A stretch of 64,000 bases of DNA from positions 1 through 64,000 of the forward strand of contig JADDOH010003974.1 of the NCBI GenBank assembly GCA_016648135.1. Direction: 5' to 3'. The notes under the pieces were generated by a model. The model did no database searches. It had not been told where the DNA came from and was given only the letters and a program-made list of their open reading frames with translations. Numbering within the stretch: the stretch's first letter is position 1; every line of letters starts with the position of its first letter. The stretch comes from Agrypnia vestita. Taxonomy: Eukaryota; Arthropoda; Insecta; Trichoptera; Phryganeidae. Positions 1 to 11,269 of the stretch are shown piece by piece. The position numbers and the translations under genes are program-made.

Positions 1-930
1 TTTTTTTCTTCCGCCCACCAATATATTAATTATGTAATTTCTACAAACTTGTCCTATATTAGAGTTGACAAACTATACAAACTATATACAATTGGCTACT
101 CTAGTACAGGCTACGCCTAGTTGTGTAGTAGTAATCCACAAAACATAATTAAAATATGTGTATTTAGATGAGTAATATTGTACATTATTGTGATCCACAT
201 ATTCATGTATAAAATAAATTGTACAAGGATTTTATGAATAAATAAAAAAATAAAAATAAAATGTATAGAAGTCATAATTTTTCGGCTAGTGGCCCTGACG
301 CGCGAATTAAATTACAGAAAATGGGTGCAATCTTTCGTATGCATAAAACATTTCGCTTTAGAATACGAATAATCAAGCAGCAAAATGTGGTAACATGTTG
401 TGCCAACAAACAAATTATACATTTATATGTAATAGTGAAAAAATGTTAAAAATTCCCTCCATTGCGCAATGTTTGTGTCATTGGTTGCCAACTAGCGGCG
501 ACGCACGAAAGCTTCGCATTCTCTAACAAGCTGTTAAAAATATCGTACTCGGGAGTCAAGAAAAATATAAAAACATATACCTTCATAGGTAAGAACAAAG
601 GAATAAACAAATTTTATACTCGTTACGTAGGTGAATACACATTTTATTCAGTATCCCCGCTACATAAGTTTAAGACATTTTTTAGAAATTCACATGTTCG
701 AAATGCCGCATCTCTGGCATGATCGAACGCCAATAAAAACGAAACAGAATGACTCCATTTAAATTGATTACATTTAAAGTTCAATTTAAACACATATTTA
801 AATGGAGGACTATACCGTAATCGTCACTCGAGAATCTTTCACTTGTCTGGTACACTTTATCACGCTGTTTGTATCGTACTGTTTTGCTCACACGAAATGT
901 TACGCGCGCAGGTTGGTACTCTAACTAACC
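1..930. other. AT-rich intergenic DNA, no gene seen
   Basis: There are only short open frames with no recognisable protein motif and no codon bias. I see no RNA gene or clear repeat structure here. Confidence 0.6.
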
Positions 931-1131
931 ATCGCGCCGTTTTTCTGCAGAGGTAGGCAGCGAGGATTGAGCGCCATATTCTTCTATCTTGGCATACCAC
1001 TTTTGCTTCGGCTAGATGCGTACATCTTCTCATGCATGCTCTGCGTTGTTGAGGCTTTTAACAGGGCCATTCTCCAATATTTGCAGTATCTGGTCATGCC
1101 AGGTTCGCAGACGCCCTCTTTTCCTTTAAGT
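931..1131 (-). repeat. RTE-like LINE, 3' coding fragment (copy 1)
   Basis: Read on the minus strand, this resembles the C-terminal tail of the LINE reverse-transcriptase ORF seen better preserved at 41284-41757: an arginine-rich stretch, the His-Asp-Gln region and the final Arg-Arg-Ile-Trp block. It is disrupted by substitutions and small indels. The upstream limit is a sharp junction with the TATA/heat-shock-like module at 1132-1620. The clade name is inferred from the tail style. Confidence 0.6.
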
Positions 1132-1620
1132 TAATTTGACTATTATTTATTACGAAAAAAAATCACTGAATATGATTTAAATCGGAGTACCGCTGTTAAA
1201 CTAACAGTCACTAAAGTTTTCCAGAATATTTCTCACACTTATTATTACACTGTTTCTTAATTTGCACTAATTAACGACGTTTCTATCGCTTAGATCATTT
1301 TCAAGAGTATTCCGTTCAATTTTCGCGATTAAGTCGCCCCATATGTGTCACTCGGTGTACAAAGCTCGCGCTATGATGTTATCACTGGAATATCGCACAC
1401 GTAAAACGATCCACCTCGTGCGCACTAGGCCTTTTATACCAAACATGTTGGTTTCGCGATTTTTCGAGAACATTCTTTACATTCTAGCGATTTCTCGAAA
1501 TTTTGAGTGCCCACGATAATGCTCCAGATTGCTCCAAAGTGTTGTGGAGTGTTCCAGAAATTAAGAGATACTTCGATAGCGCAAAATTAATCTGGATTCT
1601 AGCATCTGGTTATAGTATTT
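1132..1620 (-). promoter_or_regulatory. Repeated promoter-like module with heat-shock-element-like sites (copy 1)
   Basis: On the minus strand there is a TATAAAAG box at 1431-1438. About 25 bp upstream, at 1463-1475, is a perfect three-pentamer heat shock element (TTCGAGAACATTC). Two further TTCnnGAA dyads lie at 1492-1499 and 1552-1559. A leader of about 300 nt follows and runs into a LINE fragment. Related sequence occurs at 7810-8110 (minus) and 33820-34250 (plus), so this is a dispersed repeat and not a single host promoter. Heat inducibility is inference from the motif. Confidence 0.5.
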
Positions 1621-1639
1621 TTAAATTGTTACATACGCA

Positions 1640-2380
1640 GTATTGAGTTTTTATCTCGTTCTACCAAACTCAAGCTATATTACATGTACAGGGTAGAGTA
1701 CTGAGAATTATTTCAACTAAATATCTGAAATTTATCTCTAGTGCCATTCGTGGACTCGGGTACCTACTTACGATAACTCATCTTACGATGATAATTTTCA
1801 CCCACAAAATAAGATTTAAAAAAAATATTATTCAGAAATTAAAAAAAATTGCCACGAAACGAGTATTCTCAGAAAGATAGCGTCGCGCTATTTTGTAAAT
1901 TTTTAGTGTCTACCCGTAATATTTATGTTAATTTTATTTTATTCGAAGGCAGTCGAGGCGATTTTGTTTTGAAAAATACATATCCATTCTACGTCACAGA
2001 TTTAAAAATATTAAACGCGTATTTATATTTTTTGCGTGTCACGATAAGCTCCTTCCATGTAGGTTTTGGAGGCCATTTTAAATTAAAATTCTTTCAACAT
2101 CGTTTTTGGTTATTTATTTTGGTAGAATATGGATTTCAGTTGAAATTAAAAAATATTAAAAATTGTCTTCTTTAATACGTGTATGATATTCTCTTATCGA
2201 TTAATTATGAGAAATAGTTTTCAATTCATTAGTTTTACCACAGTTTTACACTTTCGTAAAGATCCTATCTAAGTTATTATCAAGTTTTAAAAATATGTTA
2301 TTTAGTGTATAACTTCCGATATACAGTGGACCCTCAATATTCGTCATTAATCTGTTTTAGAAAGAAGGACGAATATTCAA
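1640..2380. other. Intergenic DNA, no supported feature
   Basis: AT-rich sequence. A 108-codon open frame at 1849-2175 has no recognisable domain and a composition like the surrounding non-coding DNA, so I do not call it a gene. Confidence 0.5.
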
Positions 2381-2489
2381 AAAGACGAAAATTAAACCTA
2401 ATTTTCGAACTAGAATGAACCTGGCTATTTATAATTTTCAATTTAGGTAATATTCAACATTTTTCTTATTTTCAAAAATTTATAATTTA

Positions 2490-2890
2490 TTTAACTGTAA
2501 TGTTGTATTATTTGTTTGTGAAATTTGTAGACCCTTATTAATATTTAAAGGGTCCAATTCCAAAAGATGATTAGATAATTCGGAATAATTATTGCTACCT
2601 TAAGTGTTCCTTAGAAAAAAAATCGGGGGTTTATAAATTGATTTGTAATGATTGTAATTATTTTTATATAGAAAAAACGTATACAAAGTTTGTTGTTTGA
2701 GTCGTTTTTTCATATTAGTACTTAATTATTTAATCTGTATTTGTTTTCATATTAGTACTTAATTATTTAATCTTCTCCCATATATTTATTTTTGTTTTGT
2801 TATCGTAAATACTTTGATTTTTAATTTTTAAGCTTACGTTATATCCTAATGAAGGGACCATTGGCCCCGAAACATGTTGATATTTTCAAC
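2490..2890. repeat. Penelope-like element remnant with an internal inversion
   Basis: Minus-strand translation around 2530-2615 gives a decayed version of the C-terminal GIY-YIG region found in plus orientation at 20640-20740 (Ser-Glu-x-Ser-Asn-His followed by Ile-Asn-Lys-Gly-Leu-Gln-Ile). The 3' terminal hammerhead-like motif at 2841-2886 is in plus orientation. The coding tail and the terminal motif therefore face opposite ways, as in an internally inverted copy. Inverted and truncated copies are common for Penelope-like elements. Confidence 0.6.
2841..2886 (+). ncRNA. Hammerhead-ribozyme-like motif (degenerate core)
   Basis: The order of parts fits a minimal hammerhead. Stem I 5' strand is ATATC (2841-2845) and the core is CTAATGA (2846-2852; consensus CTGANGA, so G5 is changed). 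Stem II is GGGACC/GGCCCC around an ATT loop, then GAAA (2869-2872), a palindromic stem III ACATGT, then T and the stem I 3' strand GATAT. Short palindromic stem III is the style reported for Penelope-like elements. With G5 altered it is probably inactive. Confidence 0.6.
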
Positions 2891-2899
2891 AAATACGAA

Positions 2900-4560
2900 A
2901 ACAAAGTACCTACATTCGTAATAATTATGCAGGTCATTAAGCAAATGAATTGAAATTATGATAACGTACAGCGATGTTTGGGTGCCATTTCTCGACGAAA
3001 TTCTTCATTTTGGTCAGGTGCATAGCTATTGCCTAGTTTTATATGTTGGAACGTGGTAGATGACGATTATCAGCTTTTCTGGTGAACATCAAAAAAAATT
3101 AAAAATTCGACGACAAAACACGACGAATATTAAAATAAACAACGAGCTGAATGAGTTTTAACAAGAACCTTAAGGGGATAAAATTCGAGGTGTTGGAATG
3201 ATTCATATCATTATTTTGTTAGGTGATTTTTTTATCGCACTCAAGTGAAGCCTTAAGCAAAAATTTGATGACTCGCCGTGCGATGACCGCTCCAAAAAAC
3301 GATGACGTGTTTGAACCCCAATTCTCGGACATGGACACTGAACATGAACGTTCCCGAGCGAACACGGACAGAGATGCACATTGGATGTTTCTGTCTTTAA
3401 TAATTTATTCACAAACTTTTTTTATATATCATTTTAGCTTTAGGTGCATTGACCCCTTTAAAACTTATTGGCGACAGAAAAGATAAGCAGAGATATAAAT
3501 GTAATAATGATGGGGATAATGAAATGACGTATTTCGTTTTTATACGTTGTTAAACGTTATTTTTTTGACGTTTCGCTTATTAATTGGTGGAATATGTGAA
3601 TAGGTTTATAAGCTATGCGTTTTGAGGAATAATTTATATGTTTTATAGATTATTTTCACGAATATCCGAAAAAATACTGAAAAAAAGATTGGCTGCTATT
3701 TGTTACGATTGTTTTTGATGTTTTAATTCATCAAAAAAATTAATAATTTTTTGCAAAATAAAAAATTATAACTTTATTAATATTGAACTTTTCTTAATTA
3801 TTTTAATAAAGCTGTATCACCATAATGCTAGCTTTACACTCATAATAAAACATATTCTGAATATACATAAATATTCGGTAACTATTAAAATTTTCTAATA
3901 TATCGAAAACGAATTTTCGTCGATTAACGCTGATATTTTCTTGATTATTGTAAATAATGTTTAGTTTAATACATTTACATAAGAAAAATTGTTTTATCTA
4001 AGTTATCTTCCTAAAAAAATGTAGTCTGGCACATACATTCTGATATAAATGAACAATAATAACCCACATTTTCAAAAAAAAAAAAAACGCCGAAGTATGC
4101 ATTTGCAGTGAATGTCCAGCTTTGAATATCGGTATTCAATTGGATGTTTGAAATTAATAAACCACAAAAAATGTTTAAATTTGTGTAGTTGAGGCGTGTA
4201 GAAAGGTTAAGATAATAATAATGTAATTAATTTTTTTTTATACTGGCCAATACTGATTCAATCACAATATTTACACTGATCAATATATTATTAGATATTA
4301 ACCACTCTAATCAATAACGAACTAATCAATCATCTACGAAGTACTAATCAATCATCTCCAGTAATAAAAAATTCGAATATCCATCCGTAACCGTAACTAG
4401 AATGCAATAACTGATCTCATTCCGTTTTCCAAATTAGTATGACTTCAAAAATGTTATAAAAAAATTAAATGAAAACATTGACTACATGCTTATTCAATAA
4501 TTAGATTTTTTAATATTTAGATTTTATACATTTTTTTTAATAAAAAAATAGAGATGCGAA
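2900..4560. other. Intergenic DNA, no supported feature
   Basis: AT-rich sequence with homopolymer runs. The overlapping short open frames near 3203-3486 on both strands show no family signature. Confidence 0.5.
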
Positions 4561-4644
4561 CACCGAATACGTGTCACATCAATATTCTTACTATTTTCAA
4601 ACTAAGCTAAACGCTTGTGCTATGAAAATAGGACTAACTTGCTA

Positions 4645-4725
4645 GTCTGGAGTGAGGTTCGAACCCGCGACCTTTGGATCACAAGGCGAGTGTCCTAACT
4701 ACAAGACCAACAAGCTACTTCATTT
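4645..4725 (-). repeat. tRNA-derived SINE-like head
   Basis: The minus strand shows a D-arm-like segment (GTCTTGTAGTTAGGAC), an anticodon-arm remnant and a B-box/T-loop (GGTTCGAACC) at tRNA-like spacing. The anticodon and T stems do not pair properly, so it is a retroposon head or decayed tRNA and not a working tRNA. Confidence 0.5.
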
Positions 4726-5028
4726 CATATATACAATATTTCAGTTAAATAAAAATCAAAACTAAAAAGTGCAACATTACCATTCGCAGACGTCATTGGT
4801 ATTAATCATTAATCAAAATATGTAATTTTCTATGTAACAATATCACTAACGCTACCAGATGTTTCAAACAATAATGAGGCGTATGAAGCAATAAATCATA
4901 ATTCTGTATAACAATGTCCGTCCCTATCTTTACCAAGACGTTACGTCGCGGCCGAATATATAATAAAAGTAATTAATTTTATTATATATTTCGTCTTTCG
5001 TTATTATATATGTCTTTAAAGATGATTA

Positions 5029-5094
5029 CGTGGGGTCATATGCAAGAATTTAAGCATTGCTGTTTAGATTCTTGCATAGCTATTTGATCCCACG
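5029..5094 (+). other. microRNA-precursor-like hairpin
   Basis: A 66-nt segment folds into one long stem: CGTGGGGTCA pairs with TGATCCCACG, and TATGCAAGAAT with ATTCTTGCATA, continuing to a loop of a few bases. The only interruptions are G-U wobbles and one asymmetric bulge of about 4-5 nt on the 3' arm. The geometry suits a pre-miRNA, but I recognise no known mature sequence. It could also be a tiny fold-back element. The hairpin is seen; the miRNA reading is inference. Confidence 0.35.
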
Positions 5095-5099
5095 AAAAT

Positions 5100-5940
5100 A
5101 CATTTGATAGATCAAATAAAACACGCGTCACTGCACGCAGCTGATGTCATCAGCATCCAAATTATAGACTCAATTATGTCATATAAGGATAGATATAATC
5201 TGACTGTAAATTATTGTTGATTTTTTCTCCTTAATTTTTTATTTTTTGTACATTTCCCTCTTTCAATATTGTCAGTAGACTGTGGAAACAGAAAGAATTA
5301 CCCATAATCGAGGTTTTTCCAGCATCCTGGGCGTTTTAAAATCATAAGAAACTACTAGAAAGGTTAAAAAGCATGAAATGACATTCCCTATAGAAAGGGC
5401 GACACAACCGCTACGTAGTTGGTGACTTTGTTGTGACAGTTCGATGAGTTCGTTGAAACAGTACTAGCAAAAACGGCGACTAATGTAAATTATAAGTAAC
5501 CAACGAAAATAGTTCACGAGATTGCCTACCGAACGTTCGATAGTGAATGAGCGCGATCGCAAACGTGCGAATATTCTATATACATATATATCACCCACGC
5601 ATTATCAAATTTTTGAAAGTTGTATATATATACATTTGTCCCAAATCGAAAACTTCCATATATTTGAAGAGACTTATGCTAGAGACATCTGTAGTTGTTC
5701 TCGTGAAAAAGTGTGCATTGATTTTGCAGCTGATAAGATACTCCTATATTTTTTAATGTGGAGTACATATTTAGCAATATTCTTTTGATATGTGGTATTC
5801 TTCCAAATTATTTAACATGTACACTAAAATACGCCTGAAAATCCATATTTTAATTTTTTTTAACTCCGTTTATAGACCAGTATAAATTTATCTTTATTAA
5901 TTGTCTATATTTTTATTTTTATTTTTATTTATTTTCTGTG
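5100..5940. other. Intergenic DNA, no supported feature
   Basis: The overlapping open frames at 5522-5788 are low in information and have no recognisable domain. No RNA gene is visible. Confidence 0.5.
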
Positions 5941-5974
5941 TGTGGTTTTCTGGGATATTTTGCCTTGTATATGT

Positions 5975-6040
5975 GACCTCTCTGGCCGACGTTTCGGATC
6001 CGATTGCAGGGTCCACCATCAGGGCTGATGTGTTATTGCG
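5975..6040 (-). ncRNA. Hammerhead-ribozyme-like motif, GTCGGCC family
   Basis: On the minus strand CTGATGG (6016-6022; A9 of the CTGATGA core changed to G) is followed by a stem-loop II (GGACCC...GGATCC) and GAAAC (5991-5995). Then come a four-base palindromic stem III (ACGT), C at the cleavage position and GGCC, which can pair with GCC upstream. It is closely related to the copy at 43440-43540. The terminal motif of a Penelope-like element is the likely origin. Confidence 0.55.
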
Positions 6041-6099
6041 AGTGTTGATGTCGTATTTTGCCATTGTTGTCAAGGAGGTACTCGACATCTGCTTGCAGA

Positions 6100-6880
6100 T
6101 CTTTATTTATTTAAAAAGTCACATTTTTATGTGAATTATTTTTGTTAATGGTATCTACTTTACACTGTAAAATAAATTACATAAATAAATAGTAAGATCC
6201 CCTTTGATGCCTGTCTACAGATTTATGTTTAAATTCTTATATGTACGTATTAAATACGACGAATTCTCAATAACCTTAATATTTTCTTGGCGTTTCAAGG
6301 CGTTGGTTATTAAAAACAATTATTGTGATGCTTACTTTACAAAGGTGTAGGCGTTCTATTTTTATTTTTATTTATTTACGTGAGAGGGGATTAACCTTGG
6401 TAAAACGATAAGCATTTTAATGGGGACTCGAACTTGAAAAATGTTGCGAAATTCTTCGGCGGGATAAAATTCGGCGTCCAATTTCGGCCGCCATAAAGTT
6501 TTTGCCAGGCAACCAAGTAGGGGAATACCGGTTGCGTCAAATGTCCAATATTAGGACAGTTAAGAGTTTATTGATTGTGGGCTCGAGGATATCACGTTTT
6601 TTTAAAAAATACTTTAAGATAATGTGTTGTAAATAAAATCATAATTTGAAAACGACAGTCAGATGTAATACAGCGTGTGCGTGGTGCTCTGAGTGCATTT
6701 TTTGTTCATTCCTTTTTTCTTCTTCCTTGCACTGCCCCAACTCTTTGCCTAGGCAGGCTGATGGGGTCAGCTCTTCTCGTTCTCAGGCTGTATCTTCTTC
6801 GGTTCTGGGTGTCGCTTTCATTCAAACCGTTTCTCTGTAGGATTTGGAGCATTGATTCATCAGGAGTTTTTTTTATTTTA
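6100..6880. other. Intergenic DNA, no supported feature
   Basis: Two overlapping frames at 6646-6997 have no domain. I see no structured repeat beyond short TTTA-rich runs. Confidence 0.5.
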
Positions 6881-7680
6881 TTTTTTTATTATTTAATTCG
6901 GCCATACAACAGGGAGACACAATTGCTTGATAAGATGAAATATAAAAAAATTGTTAAATTTCTCCCTCAATTAAAGCATAACACAAATAGGACATAATCA
7001 TAGATTAGTCAATTTGACAATGACTGATAAAACATCATTTAAACGATTGTTCCAAATTTAGCTTTAATATAAACATAAAGAGGCTCGTGATGTATATAAC
7101 ATACATTATGAACATAATCAGGGGGGACGATATTCTTCATATTTAGTGTTAAAAATATCTATTGAATTTAAGAGGTAATTATAATCTGAGCATATGCGTG
7201 GGATGGGAGAGGATTTCCTATTGTTGGTTTGATAAATTGGAAGGGAAAAGAGGTATATCTGTCTGATAGGTCGGAATGGGACGTGGAAAGCTAGCAAGCT
7301 GGTGATTTCAGGAGAATCAATAAGGTTATGAATTATTTGGAAAATAAAGGATTGATCTGACAATATTCACCTGTTTTCTAGAGTTTCCAATTTATGAAAT
7401 TTTATTGAGTCCAAATAGTTAAAATTCAAATTAAATTTGTAGTTAATACGCTTAAGGATTTTTTTTGAACGTTTTCGATACAGTTAATATTAAATTTATA
7501 TGTGGGTGACCATATTGTTGAGCAAAATTGACCATATTGCTGAGCAAGTTCTTTGGTCTCCTCTGGATGACTGTCGATGGAGCTCCATAGACATTGCCTG
7601 TTTCACCGTGTGGCATGGTAGTCTTCGCTCTGAATTTAATTGTCGCCAGTAAGGAATTTGTGAAACGGAGCAAGATAAAA
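6880..7680 (-). repeat. Jockey/CR1-like LINE, 3' fragment
   Basis: Minus-strand frames at 7452-7673 and 7118-7363 look like the C-terminal tail of a non-LTR retrotransposon ORF2. The second has the typical pattern of hydrophobic Leu-Ile-Asp-Ser-Pro-Glu, Phe-x-Val-Pro, a Thr-Asn pair, Ser-Pro-Ile-x-Arg and a final Asp-Ile-Phe. The two frames differ, so the copy is broken. AT-rich 3' UTR-like DNA continues to about 6880. Confidence 0.5.
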
Positions 7681-7809
7681 GATGTACTTTAGAGATCTGG
7701 AGAAAACACTGATCTATAAAAGTGACGTCTAAAATTGGAAAAAAAGTGGTTGAAATTTCGACTTTTATTGTTGCATATTGTCACGAGATCGTGGCTTTGC
7801 GAGGCAAAT

Positions 7810-8110
7810 GAAACGTTGTAAATTAATCATAATTTTATGATTAAATTAATTAACTGGGTACGAATTTAATCAGAGCACCGTTGTATATTTAACTCTCGTA
7901 ACTCGCACTAATTATCACTAGAACATTCGTTGCAGTGTAAGTACTTACCCTGTGTTTATCTCTGGTAAATTCGCTTTTTTGTCAAAAAAACTGCCCGCGT
8001 ATGCGCTTGTCATTGTTTTTATACATAAATGTTGGTTAGAGAATGTTCGACCGGTTTCTCCATATTTCTAGTGATCATGTTTCTTCGAGAATAGTCCAGT
8101 TGATTCTAGA
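7810..8110 (-). promoter_or_regulatory. Promoter-like repeat module (copy 2)
   Basis: On the minus strand a TATAAAAA box (8016-8023) lies downstream of heat-shock-type dyads at 8041-8048 (GAATGTTC) and 8094-8101 (TTCGAGAA). Downstream leader sequence matches copy 1 in short blocks, such as ACCAACAT before the TATA box and TAATTAGTGC in the leader. Like copy 1, it sits immediately upstream of a LINE fragment. Confidence 0.45.
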
Positions 8111-8149
8111 TTCACGTGGACTGTTAAAGAGACTTCAATAATAGGTAAC

Positions 8150-8865
8150 TACCATTTTTTTAGACTATCGTGAAAATATGTACAAAATCTTTATGATAAG
8201 AGTGAAAAACAAAAATAATAGGAATGAACGTAAAACTGTTCGTAGCATCGTTTATATCATATGTGTAGTCTTTAGTATAAATCTCCTAAGAATGAATTAA
8301 ATGTACTTCGTAATTTGTCAATCCACCATTGAATATGGCATAATTGCATGGGGAAGACCGATAGTTATTCCAGTTATCTCAACTCAGAAAACTGCTATAA
8401 ATTTATCCTCAAAACGTAGAAAATTTAAAAAAAACGATAGATAATTTTATAGTGTTATAATCTTTTGATTGGGGCATTATTAACCTTATCTGATTGATAT
8501 AGATACAAGATTCATAATGCCTTCATTAAGTGAAACGCGTCTCATGTAAATTATAGTAGAACCAAAGAATTAGAGTAGGAAGTAGTAACCAAAGTAGAGT
8601 AGTAGAGAATTAGAGTAGAACCAAAAATAACTGTTTTTTTCCATACAAGGGATTGTGAAGTTTAACAAACTTACTTCGGAAACTGTAAGTAGTTATAATA
8701 ATGTATTATTAATGGATTTGGCGTTATTATTATATCCTAATATTAGATCTGTGCACTACATACTAAAAATAACTTTTACTTACTACCAGCGTTACTCCTC
8801 AATTCGATGTCAAAAATAGATAATTTGGAAAAAAACAGTTTACGATATTTCATGCGTGGATTAAA
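8150..8865. other. Intergenic DNA, possible upstream remnant of a Penelope-like element
   Basis: No intact frame. It directly precedes the GIY-YIG remnant at 8870 and may be decayed coding DNA of the same element, but I cannot show a reverse-transcriptase motif. A short imperfect duplication of AGAATTAGAGTAG-type sequence lies at 8560-8625. Confidence 0.35.
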
Positions 8866-8869
8866 ATAT

Positions 8870-9195
8870 TAAATACATCGGTCAAACTTCTAGATATCTC
8901 AACATAAGATTAAAGAGCATCGTTGTTATAGTAATAACTTTTCTGAATTCGCGAACCACATCATGGATAATAATCATTCTTCTCTTTCATGTACCATTTA
9001 ATTTCTTCATCCTGTCGTGCGTAAAGGTAATAAAATGAATAATTTTGAACGGTTAGAAATTAAAATAAATTTGAACTCGAGTATTAATTAACTATTATTA
9101 CCAATTTCACTTTCGTGAACTCTTCTCCTCTCCGTTTAATATTTCCGTTACAACCACCTTTATATGAATAACTGCAACTCCTTTTGTCACCTAAT
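8870..9195 (+). pseudogene. Penelope-like element GIY-YIG endonuclease remnant
   Basis: Plus-strand translation from 8873 gives Tyr-Ile-Gly-Gln-Thr-Ser-Arg, then an Ile-Arg-Leu-Lys run. After a one-base frame change it continues Glu-His-Arg, Ser-Glu-Phe-x-Asn-His and Asn-Asn-His. This is the order of the GIY-YIG nuclease core at the C-terminus of Penelope-like reverse transcriptases: YIG, the catalytic Arg, and a His/Glu-containing helix. An in-frame stop and the frameshift show decay. The block at 12775-13035 is a second copy. Confidence 0.65.
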
Positions 9196-9355
9196 AAATG
9201 AATTATTTGTATTATATTTCGACCCAATCTATGTTTTTTTTTTCAAAATTTAAATAATGTTATCCTAATACTTCACCTGTCGATGAGATATTCTGATACT
9301 CTGGAAACTAGAGTAGTAAAATATAGAAATGTAATTAAACTGAAGTAGAGATGAC

Positions 9356-9640
9356 ATAGGCCCGAATTTAGAGTCAATATTTAGATGATTTAAGGGTTAA
9401 GATACGCCTTAAAAGTGTTAATTTTATTTATATATTTATTTACGCCCATTACAGGCTTTTACATAAAAAAATATTACATAAAATTCAAGAAGTACATACA
9501 TTAAACAATATCAGTTATAAGCAGTAAAATATAAAATGTATAAATATAAAGTACATGTATTTTGTACTGAAAATTACGATCTTCAGGCGTACCTACCATA
9601 ACCTTTAAATCATCTAAGTATTGACTCTGAATTCGGGCCA
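9356..9640. mobile_element. Fold-back MITE with an internal insertion
   Basis: Arms GAATTTAGAGTCAATATTTA (9364-9383) and, inverted, TAAGTATTGACTCTGAATTC (9616-9635) match those of the compact fold-back element at 23348-23486. Between them lies an unrelated LINE-tail-like insert (TTTACGCCCATTACAGGCTT), which also occurs in variant form near 18410 and 28078. The ends are too diverged for a certain target duplication. Confidence 0.6.
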
Positions 9641-9649
9641 CAATTTCTT

Positions 9650-10260
9650 TTCCATCTATTTTAATGATTAAATTAAATTTATTTATTTATGCTCAAGGGG
9701 CTTTTACAACATGAGTATATTTGAAAATAAAATAAAAACAGTCAACAAAAAACAAAATTTAAAAATAAGCTGATAAATTACATCAAAGTGAAGGATTCGA
9801 ACCTGAGGAAGATTGTTTTTATAAAATCTTTTTAAAAAAATATATTTGAATGTAATTTTAAATTTCTTCATCTTGTCATTTTAAAAATTTACGATGGGAA
9901 CCTACCTTAATGCTTTCAGTATAATTATTACAAACACTTAATTTCATACAATAAAAATAATTATATGATGATATATTTTATATCACAGAAAAATATTGTA
10001 AAACCATTTATTTTGAAAATTTACACGAGCCTTCTGCGTTGTCACTGATAAACTTAAAATATTAATTACTTTTGGTTAAAAAATTATTTATATTTTAACA
10101 ATTTATACGTATTTAACGACAGTAACTTTACACTTCACTGAATGAAAATGCTAATCAATCTCCACCATCAAAATCAAAACATTATTTTAATAATTTCCCG
10201 CTTTCACTGGTTTACTTTATTCAAATCAATCGATTAAAAAATAACATTCACCGGAATTTC
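9650..10260. other. Intergenic DNA with a LINE-tail-like run
   Basis: TTTATTTATTTATGCTCAAG near 9678-9700 resembles other LINE 3' ends in the window read on the opposite strand. Otherwise nothing is supported. Confidence 0.4.
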
Positions 10261-10790
10261 GAAACAACAAGGTCGCAGACGTCAAAAACGTTTTCCGTTC
10301 ACAAATTGCCGACAGTGAAAGTAGAACTTTTTTTTAAATTATGCATTCGCGAACACGACGTCGGCGACAAATAACGACCGATTGTCCGTCACAACAGTGG
10401 CAACACCGATTTGAATTTGAACAAATGGAACTTACGATTTTCACGGGCGCCATTTTGCTCCACATACCCAATCGGACGCCGGTCGAAGATTACGCGAATT
10501 TAGCCGGCGGCAAAGTTTATATAACAATGGCGTGGTTGATTCCTGCTTTTTGCCAATGTCGGCCAGCGGTCTTCGGCGAGCCTTTTAATGAGCGCCGGGG
10601 AAAATGCCGACCGCGGGCGTAAGGCGAATTTAAACATTAGCAGGATATTTATCTCGAATCGGGATGTTTTTGGTCTCGCTTCTCGGACGGCGACATCTGT
10701 TGATGCGTTTCGGTGATCGGCGCGCCGAGGTGGAAGCGTCGGTTTTGCGGGCCGGACACGAGCAGGTGTGCCGACGACTCTGTTCGTCAG
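10260..10790. other. GC-rich island of unknown role
   Basis: The base composition changes abruptly from about 30 percent to clearly over 50 percent GC with many CpG dinucleotides. A 93-codon frame at 10341-10622 has no family signature. A GCCATTTTG element near 10450 resembles a core-promoter motif. It may be a promoter/first-exon region or a decayed LTR, and I cannot decide which. Confidence 0.35.
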
Positions 10791-11250
10791 TCGGGAATAA
10801 AAAATTGCGCTACTAAATATGCATTTTTTTTTATTGCCCTAATCCTGTTTTTTTTTAATATTCTCTTTTGCATGTCGAATATTGGTTTGATAGCGTTTTT
10901 GTAGCCACCGCCCCACGCAATGATGCCATTGTTAATGGTACTTTCGAACAAAGCATGGTATAACATTTTGAACACTTTAGAGCCCATGAAGTATCGTATC
11001 TTATAGCTAATACATTAAAAATATCTAACTTTTTTCAACAGTTCTTGGACGTGTACCTACATCTCATTTTAAGCAGCTATCAATATGTATACTTAGATAC
11101 TTACAACTATCTACCCTTTTTATTATTTCATTATTTATGTTAATTATAGTATTCATAGGTAGTGTATTATTGTAACATCCAAAAGTTAGATATACCCTTT
11201 TATTTATTTTAAACTGTATTTTTTCATTATTTAATATACGTGAACAAACA
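10787..11250 (-). pseudogene. LINE reverse transcriptase, C-terminal fragment
   Basis: The frame at 10787-10987 carries the thumb-region pattern of Jockey/CR1-type LINEs: Leu-Tyr-x-Ala-Leu, then Gly-Ile-Ile-Ala-Trp-Gly-Gly and Gln-Lys-Arg-Ile-Leu. Upstream, at 11000-11250, a decayed frame shows the preceding Tyr-Leu-x-Ile-x-Ile-Asp block. Stops interrupt it. This is a different copy from the one at 11270-11853, because both encode the same region of the protein. Confidence 0.6.
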
Positions 11251-11269
11251 CATAATTTTTTTACATAAA

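Noticed and set aside
4645..4725. Functional tRNA
   Set aside because: The anticodon and T stems do not pair. Only the A and B box regions are kept, so it is listed as a SINE-like head.
10341..10622. Small protein gene in the GC-rich island
   Set aside because: No family signature, no splice or polyadenylation context; the open frame is expected from high GC content.
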